Of a stretch of DNA of 64,000 bases, positions 21,480 to 30,470 are shown in pieces. A model generated the notes under the pieces. The model had not been told where the DNA came from and searched no databases. It saw nothing but the letters and a program-made list of their open reading frames with translations. The position numbers and the translations under genes are program-made. Source of the stretch: Symbiodinium natans (taxonomy: Eukaryota > Sar > Dinophyceae > Suessiales > Symbiodiniaceae); NCBI GenBank assembly GCA_905221605.1, contig CAJNDS010000198.1:66501-130500 (forward strand), in the 5' to 3' direction. Each line of letters begins with the position of its first letter. The first letter of the stretch is position 1.

Positions 21480-22690
21480 TTCTAGAGCCTCTATCTCCAG
21501 CCTGGTCAGAACGTGTCTCAGAGGGTTGTCCGGCAGTGTAGCCAAGAGCTGTGCTAGTTGAGCAAACTGTCGTTGCAAGAAGAGCTGCGATGGCAGAACC
21601 GGCCGATCCGCTCATTTCCGTGCGTTTGGGATTCTGGAATGGTGTGAGGCCTTCTTTGCCCATACTACTACGGCGTCAGCATCTGCGGAAGACAGCGTCT
21701 CTCGTTTTGCGGTGCTTCAGTTCGAGGACGGCTCAGGCCATGAATACGCAAACTTTCTCCTTCCGACTTAACCTAACCTGCTGCGGCAGAGGTGTCGAAG
21801 CTTAGCGCACGCAACTTAGGCTTGTTCCTTCCGAGCTGCTTTAGCTACCTTGCTGGGTGCGATCCAGCTGACTTGAGTACCTAGGTATTTGGAATGGGGG
21901 ACCTCCTTTACAGGCGTGCTATCCACGAAATGAATGGGAGCTTGGGCAGTGTGGTCTGATAGGAGTTCCGTCTTTGCCATATAGACATTTAAACCGTATA
22001 GGGTGGCCTCGATCTGCGTTGCTCTCAGCATCTCTTTCGCTGTTGACGAGAACCGATAATATAAGCGCGTCATCAGCATGCTACATCATATACTGGTCTG
22101 CCCACTGACCAAAAACTGGCGGGAACGCCGATAGTTCTAAGTTTGGTTGGTATCTACATCAGACGTCATAACTGTCATGAGCGTTCGGAACAGATACTGT
22201 AGGGGCTGAGTGGACATCCCTGTCGAATGCTCGTACGCAGGATTCGCCTCGGAAGCCTTTGGCCTCTTTGTTCCGTGTAAAGACCCGCAATTATGTCTAA
22301 GTAGTGGCGGTGTACTCCGAGCCTTTGCAAAGAAATCATACGCGATTCGTGGTCAACTTTAGCATTGCCAGTTTCCAATCCAGGAACAGAAAATGTAGCG
22401 ACGAGCCGCTTTCAATGGAAAGGTCCTGCGCACGTCTGGCTATGAACAGCGGGGTCCAGCGTCGAGCGTTGGGCCCTGAAGCCGGACTGGGTGCTGCGCA
22501 GACGGCGGTCGCGCGCATAGGGGGTTCAGATCGAACGCCATCTGGGCCCGGCGCTCAGTCCGCACGGAGTTGTTTTAGTACCGTGATCAACTCTTCCACT
22601 GTGAAGGGTTCCGGCGGTGTAACCGAGGGTGGGTGCAGGGGAGGTGAGTCTCTTACTAGCCGCCTTTCCTCTTCTGTTACTTCAGACGGG
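21480..22690 (-). pseudogene. Dead LINE reverse transcriptase fragment
   Basis: Minus-strand remnants in several frames. FLFLDWKLA (RT motif A region) is near 22380, IRQGCPLSPYS (motif B) near 22200, and a C-terminal block with KYLGTQVSW near 21870. Frame changes and stops separate them, and the YADD region is not readable. It is older and of a different lineage than the intact LINE at 6539-13238. It lies between the two parts of the kinase gene. Confidence 0.8.
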
Positions 22691-23103
22691 CCAATTGGAT
22701 TTTTTGAGAGGTGGTCGGCAAAAACTTCGGGCCTTCGGGGGCAGAACCCTAAACCCTAAACCCTAAACCCTCAATGCGGCACTGAACGCGGTCCAGCCAA
22801 ATCGCCCACAAGTCATGCTGCAACGGCAGGAGAACAACGCAATGATAGCAGTCACAGCACTCGCAAATACCAAGTGGCTCCCTCCAAGAATCCCAAATGA
22901 AATGGTGCAAACTGAAGGGCTTGGCAGCATATTAATCCTAAACCCTCAACACTAAACCTCTAAACCCTGAACCCAGCATGGCTCTGATGGGCCCGCCACA
23001 ACCTCCATGAAAGGTATTTCCTTGGCCTGGGGGGTACCGTACCCTGAACGATGCAAGGTACCTGCTACAATTGAGACCCATTGGGTGCCAAGAGACCAGC
23101 TGT

Positions 23104-23283
23104 AGGTTTAGGGTTTAGGGTTTAGGGTTTAGGATTTAGGGTTTAGGGTTTAGGGTTTAGGGTTCAGGGTTTAGGGTTTAGGGTTTAGGGTTTAGGGTTT
23201 AGGGTTTAGGGTTTAGGGTTTAGGGTTTAGGGTTTAGGGTTTAGGGTTTAGGGTTTAGGGTTTAGGGTTTAGGGTTTAGGGTA
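23104..23283 (+). repeat. TTTAGGG array, about 180 bp
   Basis: Almost perfect heptamer array. A short C-strand array follows at 23394-23455, so the two face each other across about 110 bp. Confidence 0.95.
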
Positions 23284-23574
23284 GTCTAATACACTTGAGA
23301 GAAGTCGAGCTTGGGATCTGGGAGCGAGGCGCGTGTCAGCACTGATTTCGACGGGTTTGGAGTTTTAAGGTTTCGGCTTTGCCTAAACCCTAAATCCTAA
23401 ACCCTAAACCCTGAACCCTCAATCCTGAACCCTAAACCCTAAACCCGAATCCTCGTCCACGGCATCCAGTCTCAGGTGTGGGGAGAGCTTCGCGCCCACG
23501 GAGGTCACCAGGCTAATCGGCGCCTGTCTCTGTTAGGTATGGCCCTACACCTTTTAGGCTTTAGGGTTGCGGGT

Positions 23575-23887
23575 TTGGGGTTTAGGGTTTTAGGGTTTAG
23601 GGTTTAGGGTTTAGGGTTTAGGGTTTAGGGTTTAGGGTTTAGGGTTTAGGGTTTAGGGTTTAGGGTTTAGGGTTTAGGGTTTAGGGGTTAGGGTTTAGGG
23701 TTTAGGGTTTAGGGTTTAGGGTTTAGGGTTTAGGGTTTAGGGTTTAGGGTTTAGGGTTTAGGGTTTAGGGGTTAGTGTTTAGGGTTTAGGGTTTAGGGTT
23801 TAGGGTTTAGGGTTTAGGGTTTAGGGTTTAGGGTTTAGGGTTTAGGGTTTAGGGTTTAGGGTTTAGGGTTTAGGGTTTAGGGTTTAA
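23575..23887 (+). repeat. Longest TTTAGGG array, about 310 bp
   Basis: About 44 units with only a few point variants, the longest interstitial telomere-type tract in the window. Confidence 0.95.
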
Positions 23888-24117
23888 CCCTATGAAGCAG
23901 TTGGTGTCGTTCATGGAGGGTCTCGGACGAGGCCGACTGACCTGATATCAACCCAGCTGGATTGCGTCTTGTCAAAAGCGCGTTCTCACATTCTGAGGTT
24001 TGCGTTCCACCTTCAAGCCTGAACTCCCAGAGCCCGAAATACACTCTCAACTCCCGAATCTTCGATACCCTCAACCAAAAGCTGAGCCTGAACAGCCCTA
24101 AACGATCATCGAAGCAT

Positions 24118-24240
24118 TGTTGGGATGTCACCCCTTGTCCCCCCTTGTACTAACAATCCTTTGTCGGGTTTCTAGTACCCCCCCCCCCCCCCATGATACT
24201 CCCTACGAAGGCCTGTTAGTGCGAGGGGGAACATTCTCAA
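24118..24240. mobile_element. MITE/introner-like element, family D
   Basis: Shares its right end with 16316-16435. It contains a 14-C tract. The left edge of a probable exon (24240-24420, minus) abuts it, so it probably starts an intron. Confidence 0.55.
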
Positions 24241-24420
24241 GTTTTAGGGTCTTCTTCTTCGCCTTCATTTTGGACGCCATGTGTGCGGCCAGATCCCCAA
24301 CGCTCTGGAAAGCAGAAGGCGCACAGCTTTCCGAGAGCTCGCCGGCCAGTGTCCTGACCTTGGACAAGATGATAGGGTCTTGGCTCATGACGCTAAACCA
24401 GATATGCTCATATTGACAGA
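24240..24420 (-). CDS. Probable exon, unassigned protein
   Basis: Reads MSQDPIILSKVRTLAGELSE, then SAFQSVGDLAAHMASKMKAK and KKTLK. It is helical and lysine-rich at the end, with normal codon spread, and bordered downstream by a family D element. Family unknown. It may belong to the same gene as 19996-20496. Confidence 0.5.
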
Positions 24421-25482
24421 ATTGCAGTAGGAATGTGAATGAACAAGAAGAGCAGCATGACAACCAGAGGCAGACTGTTCTGTCAGTACCCTCCGAACGA
24501 ACCTGTGGTGAGCTTGAGTCCTCAAGCTCAAGCCCAACACCCACGGACAGCAAGCAAGTCTTAAAACCTGTAAGCACAATAAGCCTAAATTAGCCCTGCA
24601 GAACAGCCAATGGCATAGCTTCATGTTCGGTCATTTGCGGATGCTTCCGTCTTTTCCGGTTGTGCCTTTCCCGGTTTTCTTTCGAAACTGAAACCTAGCA
24701 GTATGTGCTGTCGGGATCTGAACCACCTTTGACTAGGGCTTCGGGATGTTAAGGGTTTCAGAATTCAAGGCTGAGATGGACGTGTGCTTCATCTGGGCAT
24801 GATGCTCAGACGGTGGGCCCCAGTGTTTCTATTTCTATGTCCACAAACTCAGGACCCTAAACCCAAAACCCTAACCCTTTTCAGGGTCTCCGCAAAGACA
24901 AGGGGCGCGGACCATGGTGATCGACTGCGTCGGGCTTCGATGCGCCAACGCGTCGGGGATCAAAACTCAGAGCTATGCTGAGCCTAAAGCTTGCGAGAAG
25001 AAGCAAGAAAAGGACAAATTAAAAATAAAATAAAATATCCACAAGAATGGATAAATAAACCCTAAACCCAAACCTTTTGAACCCAGGCTCGGACAAGGTC
25101 CTGCCAAAGTCATCCCAAGAACCCAAAACCCTCAACCCCAAAGCCCATGACTGGGCTTCGGGTTCAGGGATCAATGTCCTAACCCACGACTGGGTTTAAG
25201 GCTTGTTTTTCGCTCCCGGCTAGCTGGGCGTACCGCACTACGGGGGGTCTTGAAGGTTACCACGGTTGCCCTGCAATTCCCCAAGCTGTAACGGAAGCTA
25301 CCCTGACATAATATTGGCCTTTGGATAGGTTCTTGCACTGACCTTTCAAATCGGAAGGATACCTAACGTAGGTCCCAGGCTTCAAACCTGTTGCTTAGGA
25401 CTGGCGGCTTTGGGTTTGAGTTTGGGAGGGGACTGCCTATTTCGGGCAGCTGCCCATCGACCACTCTTGCAGATCCGGTCGC

Positions 25483-25560
25483 GAGTTCACCACCCTGGCA
25501 GAGCTCCATGACCATGTATACAAAGCAGTCATCTTCGTAGGTCTCATGAAGCCTGACTAC
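25483..25560 (-). CDS. Protein kinase N-lobe/hinge exon
   Basis: Encodes VVRLHETYEDDCFVYMVMEL followed by CQGGEL, the beta4-beta5-hinge segment of CDPK/CaMK kinases. The acceptor is GACTGAG before GTAGTC; the donor is GC after GAACTC. In the direction of transcription it precedes the catalytic-loop exon at 17763 by 7.7 kb. The link between the two is inferred, because the roughly 20 residues normally between them (alpha-D to alpha-E) and the glycine-rich loop were not found. Confidence 0.75.
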
Positions 25561-25850
25561 CTCAGTCTCCATCGGAACGGACACACATGTTCAGGCGTTG
25601 GAGCCCAAGGAGGAGGAGCATCGAGCAAACCCCTGCCGTCAGGCCACGTGGTCCCCATTCTGCACACGCTTCATGATGGAGACCTCTGATTGACTATGTG
25701 GAGACCCCTAAACTGCACAACGGCCGTTAGGGAGGGGGGGGGGGGGGGGGCCTAAATCGGCACGGAAGCTCGACCAGAAAAGTGTTCCTCGTTGAGGGAA
25801 CAACCCAAGCCCTGAACCCGAGGCTCCGCCTGGATTCTGTATCTTTAGAT

Positions 25851-26126
25851 GATATATATATATATATATATGTATGTATATATACATATATATATATGTA
25901 TGTATATATATATATACATATATATATATACATAGATAGATAGATAGATAGGTAGATAGGTAGATAGGTAGATAGGTAGATAGGTAGATAGGTAGATAGG
26001 TAGATAGGTAGATATATGTATATATAAATATATAAATATATAAATATATAAATATATAAATATATAAATATATAAATATATAAATATATATATATATATA
26101 TAAATATAAATATATATATATATACA
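25851..26126. repeat. Compound AT / TAGATAGG / TATAAATA microsatellite
   Basis: TA-rich tract, then GATA and TAGATAGG octamers, then about ten AAATATAT-type units. Confidence 0.9.
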
Positions 26127-26164
26127 CATGATATTATATCAGCGTATTGTATTAGATGTTGTTC

Positions 26165-26275
26165 ACTGCATGTTATATATGAAAAGGCATGAACCCATTG
26201 GCCTCCTGCTGCAGTCGCTCCTTGTCCCTTCGGCGCAGCTGGCGCGATGCCGAGCCCGGCAGCTTCGGCACAGAC
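26165..26275 (-). CDS. Possible exon, unassigned
   Basis: Minus reading [20 protein letters not shown] followed by [12 protein letters not shown] is open and has a charged-helix character. No family. It could be an N-terminal exon of the kinase gene. Confidence 0.3.
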
Positions 26276-26323
26276 TGTCAGGGCTCGCGTGTCTCTTTTT
26301 CATGCCACTGCTCTTTCGGCATG

Positions 26324-27302
26324 GGGTTTAGGGTTTAGGGTTTAGGGCTTAGGGTTCAGGGTTTAAGGTTTAGGGTTTAGGGCTTAGGGCTTAGGGTTTA
26401 GGCCTTAGGATTTAGGGATGCAGACAGGGTGGTCTTAGTGTTTGGCCGTTTTGCGGCTTGCAGGGTGCAGGAGCAGAGGGCAGCTTTCTAGCGAAGGACA
26501 CCACTTCAAGTTCAGGGATAAAACATGGGAAGCCCTAAAATCAAGGGCATCCTGCAGCCAGCTGGCAGCTGCCCTTGTATAGAAGCCTTTCCCGAAGTGG
26601 CCTTGATGGCCACACGCTCTCCGCTCTGCGTGCAGATGGCCTGTGGGGGGCAGTGGCTTGGAAGGAGGGTTTCGGGTTTGTTGTTTAGGGTTTAGGGTTT
26701 TTTGTTGCAGGGTTTAGGGTTTAGGGCTTTTTGGTTGGGGTTTAGGGGTTAGGGTGTAGGGTTTAGGGTTTAAGGTTTAGGTTTAGAGTTTAGTACCTTC
26801 TCTGCCGCAATGCTGTTGCCACCCTTTGGATGTATAGGCTAGGGCCTTGGATTTCATGCCTTGCCGGATCTGCACTCGCCCTGTTGAAAACAAAGGTCGT
26901 ACTAAACCCTAAACCCTAAACCCTAACACCTTTTGGGGCCCGAGATTCCTTCCTGGCTTTGCTTGACCCCCTACGATGCCTGCGCGACAAATCCAAAGCC
27001 ACCAGCACCTGGGCACAAGGACGCAGGTCCGCTCAAGCCAGCTTTAGGGTTTAGGGTCTAGGGTTTAGGGTTTAGGGTTTAGGGCTTAGGGTTTAGGGCT
27101 TAGGGTTTAGGGTTTAGGGTTTAGGGTTTAGGGTTCAGGGTTTAGGGGTCTTTTTGGGGGGGCCTTTGGAGGGCTTCAGGTCGAGGATTTTCGGTCGTTT
27201 TGGCACCCGCATATCTGGAGTGGTTCATGTTAGGTTTAGAAGTCTAGGCTTCCTAAACCCTAAACCCTAAACCCTAAACCCCAAACCCTAAACCCTAAAC
27301 CC
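26324..27302. repeat. Cluster of telomere-type arrays, both orientations
   Basis: G-strand arrays at 26324-26410 and 27043-27148 and a C-strand array at 27253-27302, with shorter degenerate stretches at 26665-26790 and 26905-26930. No gene is supported between them. Confidence 0.85.
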
Positions 27303-27374
27303 ATCGCTCCACAGAGGCATACTTGTTGATGCATAGCACCGATCGGCCCAGTTCAGAATGCTCCACACATCCTT

Positions 27375-27626
27375 TCATACCGAGATCAACACACAACCAG
27401 CCAAAACGACCAAAGGAGCTGTTTTAAGAATACACAAGTCAACAGAGTAAGGATGCGATGTAGCCCTCCCTGGCACACAGTACTTGCAGGACATTGCCGA
27501 GCACTGTTCCGCCCAAGCTGTCCCACTGTCCATGATTCCCGATAAGTAGAACCGCATAGCCGCTAAGAAAGACAGCACGCATAAATAAACCAGCAGGCTA
27601 ACACTTGGCTCATAAATGCTACACAA
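27375..27626 (-). CDS. Possible exon with two hydrophobic stretches
   Basis: An 83-codon open frame with SLLVYLCVLSFLAA and APLVVLAGCVLISV as potential membrane helices around a cysteine-containing loop. No family and no partner exons found. Confidence 0.3.
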   Translation of the reverse strand: MCSIYEPSVSLLVYLCVLSFLAAMRFYLSGIMDSGTAWAEQCSAMSCKYCVPGRATSHPYSVDLCILKTAPLVVLAGCVLISV

Positions 27627-28054
27627 AGGACTGCCAGTTTGCTGGGGGAAGTTTTTGGATTCAGGGTTCGGGCCGGGGGGAGGTGCTGTGTCTCTTGCCG
27701 TTCGCAGCTAGTAACTTCAGGAGACCCATCTGATCGCCCACAACCGAAGCACTTTGCAGTTTGCTCACTCCCACGGCTCTGGTGAACGTACGATGCTCTC
27801 TAGCACACTTGGGTGCTCATGGGGCTGATGTTAGGTGGGGTGATGGCTGACTCCAGATTATGCCGGCGTAGACCCCAAACAGAGCAAAACGACCTCAACA
27901 TCACCGTAAAAGCGCTCCCCGTGCACCCCAAGAGCAGGCCAGCAGCACACCACTGCAAGAGCCCCCCGAAAGACCAAAAGAAAGGACACTCCCCGAGGAG
28001 CTAACCCCAAAGAGTGCTGCCACATGTTGCCACACTGTTCCTAAACCCTAAACC

Positions 28055-28170
28055 CTAAGCCCTGAATATTTTGAGGGTACTCCGTATCAACCCCCCTCCA
28101 AGCTGCGGCCCAGCGGCTGATCTTCGAGCCCTGTTTGACATAGTTCGTCCAAATACAACCTGCCAAGGGC
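28055..28170 (-). CDS. Possible exon next to a hairpin element
   Basis: Reads VKKLLEPLAGCIWTNYVKQG then SKISRWAAAW. A palindrome-rich stretch (28170-28290, with AAGGAATATACCTTAA) that resembles the introner-like elements lies directly upstream and would be the intron. Confidence 0.3.
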
Positions 28171-28796
28171 TCCAACAGCTTTTTGACATCCCAGAAGGCC
28201 CTTTATATCCCTCTCTGAAGGAATATACCTTAACTGATAAAGGGACCCTTAGCATGATTTTGAGGCCTACTGGGCTCTTGAACTTCCACCCTCTGCAGCT
28301 GGGGGAGGCTGTGGACATCCCCGGTGGAAGGGAACTTCGCTCTTCACACTTCCTACAGGCCTCTAGAGGCTACCGGGAGCGCATCAGGCACACAGGAACC
28401 GCAGAGCTGTTCTTTCGAGCTGCGTTGCTGGTGGCGGGCGTGGGCACTACTGGGAGGGCGGGGGCCTGGTTTCCTCTGGAACCTGCTCGCCCCCCCACGG
28501 CCCTCTTACCTGTTCCTAAGAATCAGGCGCGAAACTCTTGCGGAATCTGCTTGGCAGAAGATCCTGCTCTCGAACCATCTAGCTCGTTGCCTCGGTACGA
28601 GTAGTAATTATGCCGGTGCCGGTAGCAACAGGAATCTACAACACTAAATGCTGTGACGTTCGGTGTTGGCCGGGCATGTTCTAACGAAACACAAAGCGTG
28701 CATATGTGACACATCCCTGCGCCTCTGCGCACTATCATCGCAGCGCGAGATCTCACAGCTACTGCTCCAAGAAAGCAGGCTCAACTTGCTTCGTCG

Positions 28797-28870
28797 GACC
28801 CTAAACCCTAAACCCTAAACCCTGAACCCTGAACCCTAAACCCTAAACCCTAAACCCTAGACCCCAAACC
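28797..28870 (-). repeat. CCCTAAA array
   Basis: About ten units. Confidence 0.9.
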
Positions 28871-28947
28871 CCCCGAAGCTGACCGCCCCCTACCATCCTC
28901 AAGGCTTTTGCACCCCTCTTACCCTTTTTGCCCTTCTGCAAGAGGCG

Positions 28948-29077
28948 ACTTGGAGGTCCGTTGACACTTATGACTCTTATGACCCCAAGAATGAGTCTGC
29001 ATATATCCTATTTAGGGGACTTCGGGGGTTGTAAGTACAGTTTGGATTGGGATTCTGACTGCCCTGAACCTCCAAGT
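28948..29077. mobile_element. MITE/introner-like element, family B
   Basis: ACTTGGAGGTCC at the left and GAACCTCCAAGT at the right (about 11 of 12 bases inverted). It lies 3' of the probable exon 29105-29300. Confidence 0.75.
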
Positions 29078-29104
29078 AGGCCCAGAACCCTGATACATCC
29101 CTAA

Positions 29105-29300
29105 AGGGAGACCCTTGTGTCAGAGTCCGCGACAGGGTCTTCCGTGTCGTCCTCTTGAGCCGCGACCGGAACCAAGCTCAAGAGATGGGAGTCTCCTTTT
29201 GAGAGGACCGAGCCCTTCGACAATGTCGAACTCCTCCTCGCCGCCCCGGTTTGCATCATGTTCTCCAGCTTGCGGCTCGTCTCCTCGCAGTTTTGTAGGG
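29105..29300 (-). CDS. Probable exon, cytosolic Ser/Thr-rich tail
   Basis: Reads CEETSRKLENMMQTGAARRS, then STLSKGSVLSKGDSHLLSLV and an acidic end (AQEDDTEDPVADSDTRVS). It lies between a telomere-type array upstream (to about 29325) and a family B element downstream, the same surroundings as proven exons here. It may be a C-terminal exon of the TIR-receptor gene. Confidence 0.4.
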
Positions 29301-29363
29301 TTTAGGGTCTAGGGTTTAGGGTTTTTTTGCCACACGACTAGCCACAGCAATGGTACCCTTGAG

Positions 29364-29440
29364 GTTTAGGGTTTAGGGTTTAGGGTTTAGGGTTTAGGGT
29401 TTAGGGTTTAGGGTTTAGGGTTTAGGGTTTGGGGCTTAGG
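29364..29440 (+). repeat. TTTAGGG array
   Basis: Eleven near-perfect units. Confidence 0.95.
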
Positions 29441-29855
29441 GGCTCCGACTCACACGCAGATGTGCACGAGGCTACAAGTTTGAAGGTTCAGACTATGCGA
29501 CCCATCTCGGGACCACCAAACACTGCAGAGACACACCAACATAGATCAACATCAAGTATCTCAAACAGAAGTTTCAGAACAAGGCACGCAGACAGACTGC
29601 AAGGAGCCATGCATGCAGGATGCAGGAAGACACACATCTAGGTTTGACGTCTTAGGAGTTATGCGGTAGTAAGAACAAAAGTAAAACCCTTATCCTTATC
29701 CAACAGACAGGCTGGCAGCTAACCGAGCTTTGTCCTTGCGCAGCTTATCGAACAAGCAAAACCGCGAGTTGCACAGTCAGCCAAGAGACCCCTAGCGCCC
29801 GAAATCTGAAAACCTCAAGCCCGACCCCGGCAATCTGGCGCAACAACCAACGAAG

Positions 29856-30230
29856 CTAGCAGCTCTTCAGTTCCCAACCCTCCCTGCACCATTTTATAGG
29901 GTTTATTTCGGGGGCCTTTAGGGTTTCTTGAACCCTCTGTAGCCGCAGTGGGGCGTCCTGCAGCTCGGACTGCTGCAGCGCTTCCGAGGCGGCAGCAGAG
30001 AAGCGGAAGGCAATCCTTGGCCCAAAGGCCCCCACCACCCCCCCCCCCTCGGCTTCACCCTGCCTAGCTGCCGTGCCAAGGGATCTTCGGCGTAGTTCGA
30101 CTTGCAAAAGAAACCCTGACAAAGGCTGCTAACCAGCCCAGCATCATAGAGGTCAGCCGCTTATAGGCAGCCTGGAGAGCAGTCCGGAATTCACCCGACA
30201 GTGGGGAAACCCTACACCTGCTATATCCGC
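29856..30230 (-). CDS. Possible downstream exons of the TIR-receptor gene
   Basis: Two open stretches follow the family C element on the minus strand: GEFRTALQAAYKRLTSMMLG then WLAAFV (about 30195-30120), and FGPRIAFRFSAAASEALQQS then ELQDAPLRLQRVQ (about 30040-29930). They are in different frames, so an intron would separate them. They continue the direction of the TIR gene, but the join is not established. Confidence 0.35.
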
Positions 30231-30284
30231 GAACCCCCAAAGGCCTGCTTGCAATCTTTGTGCTCCAAATCTAGGGCCTCTCTG

Positions 30285-30470
30285 GGTGAGGGTTAATTAT
30301 TCCAACCAAGGGGCTATTTAGGTATACAGGGACTACATAAGGTATACATAGAGGTTATATAGGGACTACATAAGGTATACATAGAGGTTATATAGGGACT
30401 ACAGAAGGTATATATAGAGGTTATATAGGGGAACAAGATTCAGGGCCCCTTCTAGGGGCCTTCTACCCCT
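30285..30470. mobile_element. MITE/introner-like element, family C, with internal 38-bp repeats
   Basis: Right half shared with 4483-4620 (GGTTATATAGGGGAA, CCCCTTCTAGGGG). The middle carries GGGACTACATAAGGTATACA then TAGAGGTTATATA about 2.5 times in tandem. It lies directly after the ninth TIR-receptor exon and before the next probable exon, so it is probably an intron. Confidence 0.65.

Noticed and set aside
23104-23887. Arrays as a true chromosome end
   Set aside because: Unique sequence and genes continue on both sides, and repeats occur in both orientations, so they are interstitial.
25708-26129. Tyr/Ile-rich minus ORFs of 94-139 codons
   Set aside because: Translated AT-rich microsatellite, not protein.
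28071-28604. 178-codon plus-strand ORF as a gene
   Set aside because: Its middle is the palindromic element 28170-28290, and the minus strand gives better exon-like readings. No motif.
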